A program made the translations under genes and the position numbers. Below, piece by piece: positions 52,161-57,077 of a stretch of 57,077 nucleotides of DNA (its first letter is position 1; every line of letters starts with the position of its first letter). The notes under the pieces are model-generated. The model was not told where the DNA came from. It saw nothing but the letters and a program-made list of their open reading frames with translations, and searched no databases. The stretch comes from Ruminococcus sp. (GTDB lineage: Bacteria; Bacillota; Clostridia; Oscillospirales; Ruminococcaceae), in NCBI GenBank assembly GCA_017484095.1, contig JAFUTU010000006.1, forward strand, positions 1 through 57,077, read 5' to 3'.

Positions 52161-52844
52161 TTAATAAAAATATTCGTATACCTCAAAGGGTGTCCATATT
52201 ACAAATTCTCCTTGTCCTTGAATAAGGTTGCTAAAAAATATGGTTTCTTCATAAGTGTTTTCAATTAAACCTGTTTTAATATCTACTGTATATCTATAAT
52301 TAGACTGTTTTTCAATAACTTCATTTAATGAGTTAGCAATATAACTATCAAACGAATAATAGCCATTTCCTAAACTTTCACAACCAAGTATATCACAACC
52401 AATTTTTCTTTTTTTAAGTGTACATTCTTTGCCAGCCATTACTACATCAAAAGTACCTTCATTTTCAAATTCTTTAAAAATTACCGAATCAGTAAATATT
52501 CCGATTATTCTATATCCATTGACATTTCTGAGATACTGACATATCTTAATGACATCCTCAATGCAACAAAACCTTACATCAGTTGTCAGTCGCTTTCTAT
52601 CAAACAAATCAGCAACTAATTTGCAAAAATCTGAAAAATCTTTATCGTCTAACTGCAAATAATTTTGATATTGTACTCTATTACTTTTTGGATAATTGAT
52701 CCAGAAACATTTTTCTAAATTAGGAAACTTTTCACTTAGACCATCTTCGCTTACTGAGAGTATATGACTTGTATTTAAGGTAATCCATTCGGGTTTAACT
52801 AATGGTTTAATTATATAAAAGCCGAAACACTTCATATCATTCAT
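52161..52844 (-). CDS. Hypothetical AT-rich protein
   Basis: 227 residues (MNDMKCFGFYIIKPLVKPEW). No signal peptide or clear membrane helix; aromatic-rich and probably alpha/beta. I do not recognise a family. Codon usage is AT-rich compared with the chromosomal genes, which suggests recent acquisition. Strong promoter and terminator make it a monocistronic unit next to a serine recombinase; an immunity or defence-associated role is possible but unsupported. Confidence 0.65.
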   Translation of the reverse strand: MNDMKCFGFYIIKPLVKPEWITLNTSHILSVSEDGLSEKFPNLEKCFWINYPKSNRVQYQNYLQLDDKDFSDFCKLVADLFDRKRLTTDVRFCCIEDVIKICQYLRNVNGYRIIGIFTDSVIFKEFENEGTFDVVMAGKECTLKKRKIGCDILGCESLGNGYYSFDSYIANSLNEVIEKQSNYRYTVDIKTGLIENTYEETIFFSNLIQGQGEFVIWTPFEVYEYFY

Positions 52845-52908
52845 AACTAGTCTCCATCACATACACCAATTTTAAACAGCACACTTTGCCCTACTATATG
52901 TCTATAAT

Positions 52909-52937
52909 TATACATCACTGCCCCGAAAAAGTCAACC
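52909..52937 (-). promoter_or_regulatory. Promoter of the orphan AT-rich gene
   Basis: On the minus strand TTGACT (52932-52937) and TATAAT (52909-52914), 17-base spacer. Confidence 0.85.
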
Positions 52938-52967
52938 ACCATTCAAACAAAAGAAAGGAAAATATCT

Positions 52968-53549
52968 ATGAGCAAAATCGGATACATCAGAGTATCGACC
53001 GAACATCAGGAGACAGCCCGTCAGCAGGAGATTATGTGTGACTATCATGTTGACCGCATCTTCTCCGAAAAGCTGTCAGGGGCGAACGCAGACCGCACAC
53101 AGCTCAGGGCTATGCTTGACTATGTGCGTGACGGCGATACCCTCTATGTGGAGAGTATCAGCCGTTTAGGACGGTCAACAAGTGATTTGCTGAATATCAT
53201 CGACACCCTCACCAACAAGGGAGTAACACTCATTAGCCACAAGGAGAAAATCGACACCGACACGCCTACGGGGAAATTTATGCTCACTGTGTTCGCTGCC
53301 CTCTCTCAGCTTGAAAGAGAACAGCTCAAACAGCGACAGCGTGAGGGTATTGAGATCGCTAAGGCACAGGGCAAGTACACGGGACGGAAACCTATCCCCA
53401 CCGACTGGACGAAGTTCGAGCAGCTCTATGGGGAATGGAGAGCAAAGCACATCACAGGACGGGACTTTATGCGTAGAATGGGCTTGTCAGCTAATACTTT
53501 CTATCGCCGTGTGAGGGAGTATGAAGCCGATCACGGCATTGCAGTCTGA
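52968..53549 (+). CDS. Serine recombinase (resolvase/invertase family)
   Basis: 193 residues, AAAGGAAA upstream. The catalytic serine is in IGYIRVSTEHQETARQ near residue 10; later SRLGRSTSDLLNI and the long helix GKFMLTVFAALSQLEREQLKQRQREGI are typical of Pin/Tn3-type small serine recombinases. A C-terminal HTH (about 145-185, SANTFYRRVREYE) completes it. No inverted repeats of an invertible switch are obvious nearby, so it may be a resolvase left from an older element. Confidence 0.92.
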   Translation: MSKIGYIRVSTEHQETARQQEIMCDYHVDRIFSEKLSGANADRTQLRAMLDYVRDGDTLYVESISRLGRSTSDLLNIIDTLTNKGVTLISHKEKIDTDTPTGKFMLTVFAALSQLEREQLKQRQREGIEIAKAQGKYTGRKPIPTDWTKFEQLYGEWRAKHITGRDFMRRMGLSANTFYRRVREYEADHGIAV

Positions 53550-53650
53550 ACTTGTTCAGACGGACGACTTCTGCTTAATGATACCCGTCAGCGGAACGGA
53601 GAAGCACCACAGCACCGCCCGACCTTGCAGAGCGTAAAACTAACCGCCAA

Positions 53651-53683
53651 AAAGAAAAAGCCCTCAGAATCCTCCGAGGGCTT
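53651..53683 (-). terminator. Terminator of the SDR-epimerase-reductase operon
   Basis: Eight-base stem AAGCCCTC/GAGGGCTT (53658-53665, 53676-53683) followed on the minus strand by a T-rich run. Confidence 0.85.
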
Positions 53684-53701
53684 GTATGTTTATATTTCTT
53701 T

Positions 53702-54535
53702 TTAAATATCGGTACTGACAATCAGTTCTCTCCACTTTTGTATCTCAGCCTGTTTGTCAGCGATGAAGCTTTCAGCACAGTCAATCGCATAGCTTCCAAG
53801 CAGAAGCCTGAAAGGTGTTTCTTGGGATTCGATCGCCGTTATGATTGCTTCTGCCGCTTTGTAGGTGCTGCCCCATTTCCAAGGCATCACTTTGTCAGGC
53901 TCTTGTATCCTGACCTTTCTTTGTCCAGCGGTGGCACTGTAATCTGAAATATTATTTTCGTTTATATCAAGGGAACGGTCATAAAAATCTGTTGCAAACG
54001 GTCCCGGCTCTACGACCATCACCTTGATACCGAGTGGGCTTACTTCTTTGCGAAGTGCATCGGAAACGCCCTCAAGAGCCGCCTTAGAAGCCCCGTAAAA
54101 ACCGGAACCTTCCGAAGTCTGGAGTGCAGCAACAGATGAGAAATTGATGATTGCTCCACTTTTTGCCTGACGCATATACGGCAAGACCTCTTGTATCATA
54201 TCAACAGCACCGAAAAAATTGGTATCAAACTGACGATGTATCTCTGTTTCACTGCATTCCTCTATAGCACCGCGCAGACAGTATCCGGCATTATTCACGA
54301 GAACATCTATCCTGCCAAATTGGGAAATCGCTGATGCAACAGCCCTTTTGACTGCATTGTGATCGCATACGTCCAATTCCAAACCATAAGATGTTTCGGG
54401 ATATTTATCGGTAATATCCTTGATGGATGCAAGCCTTCTTGCTGTGACAGCGACCTGATGTCCCTTTGTTAAAAGAGTTTCCGTCAAGGCTCTGCCAAAT
54501 CCCGAAGAACACCCCGTGATAAGCCATGTTTTCAC
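53702..54535 (-). CDS. Short-chain dehydrogenase/reductase
   Basis: 277 residues. Classical SDR: NAD(P) motif TGCSSGFGRAL near residue 8, NNAGYC near 84, the catalytic serine in INFSSVAAL near 135 and YGASKAAL (Tyr, Lys) near 148. The C-terminus is that of the oxidoreductases often found beside TetR regulators. It is the last gene of the three-gene operon reading toward the left. Substrate unknown. Confidence 0.9.
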   Translation of the reverse strand: MKTWLITGCSSGFGRALTETLLTKGHQVAVTARRLASIKDITDKYPETSYGLELDVCDHNAVKRAVASAISQFGRIDVLVNNAGYCLRGAIEECSETEIHRQFDTNFFGAVDMIQEVLPYMRQAKSGAIINFSSVAALQTSEGSGFYGASKAALEGVSDALRKEVSPLGIKVMVVEPGPFATDFYDRSLDINENNISDYSATAGQRKVRIQEPDKVMPWKWGSTYKAAEAIITAIESQETPFRLLLGSYAIDCAESFIADKQAEIQKWRELIVSTDI

Positions 54536-54546
54536 AGTATCACTCC

Positions 54547-55563
54547 TTACTGACCGCCAAGTTCGTTCTTTGCCTTTTCAAGCACAGCTATCACTTTATC
54601 GCACCACTCGTCAAACTCTTTGTCCTCATGCTGTAATTCGGGGTGAGCAAGGATATTGTCGAGCGCAATGCGAACGCCCTGTGCAAATGTAACAGTCGGC
54701 TTAAAGTCGGGAACAGCTCTTTTCAGCTTTGAATTATCAAAAACCACCGACACCGACTTATCACCTGTCAGGCTGCCCTCAAAGTCATAATCCTTGCCAA
54801 CAGCAGAGAGAAATTCCGAAGCCACATGATAGGGTTTCAGCTTCACGCCGAGCGCTTTTGCAATCTCCTCATATATCTGATTCCAACTAAGCGTTTCATC
54901 ACTTGTGATTTGGAATGCTTCACCGACTGCATGGGAGTTGCCCATAAGTCCCACAAAGCCTACCGCAAAATCGGTATTGAAGGTCAGCGTCCACAGCGAT
55001 GTACCGTCGCCCTGAATGATGACGGGCTTTTCCTCCTTGATACGCTTTACCACCTGCCAGAAGCCATTTTTGCCGTGAACACCGAGGGGAATATTTTTCT
55101 CGTCATAAGTGTGGCTCGGGCGGACAATAGTAACAGGGAAACCGTCTTCACGGTAATGCTGCATCAGCAGGTTCTCGCAGGCGATCTTATCCCTTGAATA
55201 CTGCCAGTATGGATTGGCAAGCGCCGTACCCTCGTTTATGATGTAGCTTTTTGCAGGCTTATGATATGCGCTTGCAGAGCTGATGTAGATGTACTGATTT
55301 GTTCTGCCTGCGAACAGCCGGTAGTCACGCTCCACCTGCTCGGGAACAAAACCGATAAACTCGCAGACGGTATCAAAGCACAGATCGCCCAGCTTTTCCT
55401 TTACAAGCGACTCATCGTTTATATCCGCAACGATCGAAACAGCTCCCTCGGGCAAAGGCTTTGTGCCGCGATTGATGACATAGACCTCCCACTCTCTTTT
55501 AAGCAGCAGACGAACTACTGCACTGCTGATCGTTCCTGTTCCTCCGATTATCAATGCTTTCAT
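54547..55563 (-). CDS. NAD-dependent epimerase/dehydratase family protein
   Basis: 338 residues. Extended SDR with Rossmann motif GGTGTISSAVV near residue 7, an ISSASAY segment and the catalytic YSRDK near 122. The C-terminal half (GDGTSLWTLTFNTDFAVGFVGLMG) resembles the nucleoside-sugar epimerase/isoflavone-reductase-like group (also called mRNA-binding-like SDRs). Gap to the downstream SDR is 11 bases, so they are cotranscribed. Substrate unknown. Confidence 0.88.
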   Translation of the reverse strand: MKALIIGGTGTISSAVVRLLLKREWEVYVINRGTKPLPEGAVSIVADINDESLVKEKLGDLCFDTVCEFIGFVPEQVERDYRLFAGRTNQYIYISSASAYHKPAKSYIINEGTALANPYWQYSRDKIACENLLMQHYREDGFPVTIVRPSHTYDEKNIPLGVHGKNGFWQVVKRIKEEKPVIIQGDGTSLWTLTFNTDFAVGFVGLMGNSHAVGEAFQITSDETLSWNQIYEEIAKALGVKLKPYHVASEFLSAVGKDYDFEGSLTGDKSVSVVFDNSKLKRAVPDFKPTVTFAQGVRIALDNILAHPELQHEDKEFDEWCDKVIAVLEKAKNELGGQ

Positions 55564-55572
55564 ACAATCACC

Positions 55573-56196
55573 TCAAATAAAATTCGTAAATGTCTTTGGC
55601 TCATATTCGGGCGGACAGACACCGTTTTTCTTACCTGCTTCGATGTTTTTCAAAAGCCATGTCATATTTTGTGCAAGTGTGCGCATTGTCTGCAAGCCTT
55701 CCTCGTCCTTCCTTACATCTTCGGGAGTAAAACCGTGTACCTGATTCCAATACTGTGAGCCTGCAACAATCATATTCTCCATGAGATAATAATTATTGAG
55801 CCGTTCAAACGCAGCAGTCGCACCGCCTCTTCTGCACGATACAACAGATGCCGCCAGCTTGCCTGCAAACTTTTCATCGGGAACGCTGAAAAACAATCTG
55901 TCCATAAACGAGGTGAGTCTGCCGTTCGGCCCTCCGTAGTAAACAGGCGAGCCGAACACAAAGCCGTCATACTCGTTTATCTTTTCGGCGACCGCATTCA
56001 CAGCGTCCCCAAACACACAGCCGCTGCCCTGCTGACATTTGAAGCAGGCAATGCAGTCGGGCATTGCTTTCTTGCCGAGCCAGAGTATCTCAGTTTCAAT
56101 GCCGTTCTTTTCAAATGTGCCTGCCATTTCATCGAGTGCTGTTCCGATGCAGCCATGTTCGTTGGGGCTTCCGTTGACCAGTAATATCTTTGCCAT
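55573..56196 (-). CDS. Flavodoxin-fold reductase with an iron-sulfur-flavoprotein cysteine motif
   Basis: 207 residues from ATG 56196 (MAKILLVNGSPNEHG), after AAAGGACG. The NADPH-dependent FMN reductase fold is clear (GSPNEHGCIGTAL FMN loop, VFGSPVYYGGPNG near 80). A cluster CIACFKCQQGSGC near residues 50-62 matches the CxxCxxCx5C motif of iron-sulfur flavoproteins (Isf), which bind FMN and a 4Fe-4S cluster and handle O2, H2O2 or quinones in anaerobes. First gene of the TetR-controlled operon. Confidence 0.88.
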   Translation of the reverse strand: MAKILLVNGSPNEHGCIGTALDEMAGTFEKNGIETEILWLGKKAMPDCIACFKCQQGSGCVFGDAVNAVAEKINEYDGFVFGSPVYYGGPNGRLTSFMDRLFFSVPDEKFAGKLAASVVSCRRGGATAAFERLNNYYLMENMIVAGSQYWNQVHGFTPEDVRKDEEGLQTMRTLAQNMTWLLKNIEAGKKNGVCPPEYEPKTFTNFI

Positions 56197-56232
56197 AGTG
56201 ACCGTCCTTTCAGGATAAATCTTATCATCTTC

Positions 56233-56261
56233 ATTATAGCATATAGCTGACAATCTGTCAA
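56233..56261 (-). promoter_or_regulatory. Promoter of the reductase operon
   Basis: On the minus strand TTGACA (56256-56261) and TATAAT (56233-56238), 17-base spacer. The operator palindrome overlaps the -35 box. Confidence 0.9.
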
Positions 56262-56301
56262 GTGTATTTTTCGAATCAATGGCTGATAGTTGACAATTTG
56301 T
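56248..56301. promoter_or_regulatory. Likely TetR operators
   Basis: The palindrome TGACAATCTGTCA (56248-56260) overlaps the -35 region of the reductase promoter; a similar TGACAATTTGT (56291-56301) overlaps the -35 of the tetR promoter. Both would be bound by the divergently encoded TetR. Confidence 0.7.
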
Positions 56302-56318
56302 TTATTATGATGTATAAT
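56290..56318 (+). promoter_or_regulatory. Promoter of tetR
   Basis: TTGACA (56290-56295) and TATAAT (56313-56318), 17-base spacer. Confidence 0.9.
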
Positions 56319-56361
56319 AGTAGATGAACATAGACACTATTACCAAACAGGAGGATACAAC

Positions 56362-56982
56362 ATGGGTAATTTAAGAGCAAGAAACAAGGACGAGATCACC
56401 GCAAGAAAAGAAAATATTATCAGTGCTGCGGCAGAACTTCTTCTGACAGAGAATTATGGCAATATCACGCTTGCAACGATATCCGAAAAAACAAATATTT
56501 CCAGACCCTCGATGTACAATTACTACAAGACAAAAGAGGAGATATTCCTTGACCTTATGGTGAGGGAATATCTTTCGTGGCAGAGTGAGCTTGAAAGCCT
56601 TTTCAAAAGAAAGGTCAGCCGTGAAACATTTTGCAAACAGCTTGCAGGTTCGCTGATCAAGCAGCATTTGCTGATAAGGCTTTTTTCTGTAAGGCAGTTC
56701 CAACTTGAAAAAAAGCTGGGAGATGATAAAATGAAAAGCTTTTATGAAACGGTAAAACCTTTTTTTGATACCTTTACAGCGATGCTCAACAAGCAGTTTC
56801 CGAATGCGGAAAAATCAAAGCTCGATATGTTCAAGATACAGTTTACGCTTTACTGCTACAGCGTCTATCCTGTGTCGCAATTAAGCAGTTGGGAATCAAC
56901 GGATGACTTTTTCGGGAAAGTCCCGGATTTTGAGACCATATATTACAAAGGGCTTATGCTGCTGACAAGTGAGCTGAAATGA
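56362..56982 (+). CDS. TetR-family transcriptional repressor
   Basis: 206 residues with AGGAGG nine bases upstream. The N-terminal HTH is clear: ENIISAAAELLLTENYGNITLATISEKTNISRPSMYNYYKTKEEIFLDL. The C-terminal ligand domain is divergent. It is divergent from the Isf-like reductase operon with shared operator sequences, so it probably represses that operon and itself until an oxidant or small electrophile binds. Confidence 0.92.
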   Translation: MGNLRARNKDEITARKENIISAAAELLLTENYGNITLATISEKTNISRPSMYNYYKTKEEIFLDLMVREYLSWQSELESLFKRKVSRETFCKQLAGSLIKQHLLIRLFSVRQFQLEKKLGDDKMKSFYETVKPFFDTFTAMLNKQFPNAEKSKLDMFKIQFTLYCYSVYPVSQLSSWESTDDFFGKVPDFETIYYKGLMLLTSELK

Positions 56983-57004
56983 TAATTAGTACGATAATAG
57001 ATCG

Positions 57005-57034
57005 GGCTGTACCGGACAATAGTCGGGTACAGCC
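57005..57034 (+). terminator. Probable terminator of tetR
   Basis: Nine-base stem GGCTGTACC/GGTACAGCC followed by a short TTTATC. Nothing else is seen up to the window end. Confidence 0.6.
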
Positions 57035-57077
57035 TTTATCATGTGCCGTTAAAGTATCTGCCGATTGTGATATGCTC

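Noticed and set aside
52968..53549. Invertible DNA switch next to the serine recombinase
   Set aside because: No pair of inverted repeats flanking a promoter was found within a few hundred bases.
1..57077. CRISPR array
   Set aside because: No series of regularly spaced direct repeats was seen; the CGAACA repeats are too short and irregular.

Overview
The window reads as chromosomal DNA of a low-to-medium GC Gram-positive anaerobe of the Oscillospiraceae, most like Ruminococcus. The evidence is Firmicute gene orders (yqfC-yqfD-phoH-ybeY-dgk-era-yqzL-recO; prfA-tsaC-coaE), strong GGAGG ribosome sites, sigma-A promoters with 17-bp spacers, an alpha-xylosidase, and sortase/SpaA-type surface proteins. 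The species assignment is inference.

Layout. 1-3694 (minus) is a large SpaA/choice-of-anchor-A adhesin cut by the window edge, with a long structured 5' leader. 4.2-5.8 kb (minus) holds a small cysteine protein and the sporulation membrane protein YlbJ. 5.9-21 kb (plus) is a dense housekeeping block: yqfC-yqfD, phoH-ybeY-dgk-era-yqzL-recO, a TfoX-domain protein, an esterase-like hydrolase, mutS2, a rhodanese lipoprotein, a DUF951 protein, prfA, tsaC/sua5, coaE, a lytic transglycosylase and an M18 aminopeptidase. 21.2-23.6 kb (minus) is a GH31 alpha-xylosidase with a LacI/CcpA-type operator. 23.8-29.5 kb (plus) holds an RlmD-type rRNA methyltransferase and a moxR-DUF58-transglutaminase operon. 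29.5-32.7 kb (minus) is asd-dapA-dapB behind a lysine riboswitch and attenuator. 32.8-35.4 kb (plus) is queA-membrane protein-tgt.

At 35738 a tRNA-Leu(GAG) gene is the target of a 15.6-kb integrated island (about 35822-51437). It is bounded by a 24-bp direct repeat of the tRNA 3' end and carries matching tandem arm-type repeats near both ends. The left part holds a tyrosine integrase, an excisionase-like protein, two ribbon-helix-helix proteins and a frameshifted DUF927-like ATPase, but no visible relaxase or conjugation genes. A gene-poor stretch with iteron-like CGAACA repeats follows. The cargo is an AT-rich minus-strand operon with a canonical c-di-GMP-I riboswitch and terminator in its leader. 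It encodes an SH3+C39-like secreted protein (broken or switchable at a G6 tract), a second C39-like protein, a lipoprotein and a 1299-residue VWA protein that has a sortase-type sorting signal INSIDE the chain followed by a second export signal. The island ends with an XRE regulator with palindromic operators and a toxin-antitoxin-like pair that includes a nucleotidyltransferase-fold (DUF6036-like) protein.

Right of the island are gene remnants, an orphan AT-rich gene, a serine recombinase, and a TetR-controlled divergent cluster of two SDR-superfamily enzymes and an iron-sulfur-flavoprotein-like reductase.

The most interesting unit is the c-di-GMP-controlled surface/secretion operon carried as island cargo, with its polyprotein-like VWA protein. 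Two single-base frameshifts in the island (near 40560 and 48790) could be real decay, phase variation, or sequence errors, and should be checked in raw reads first.
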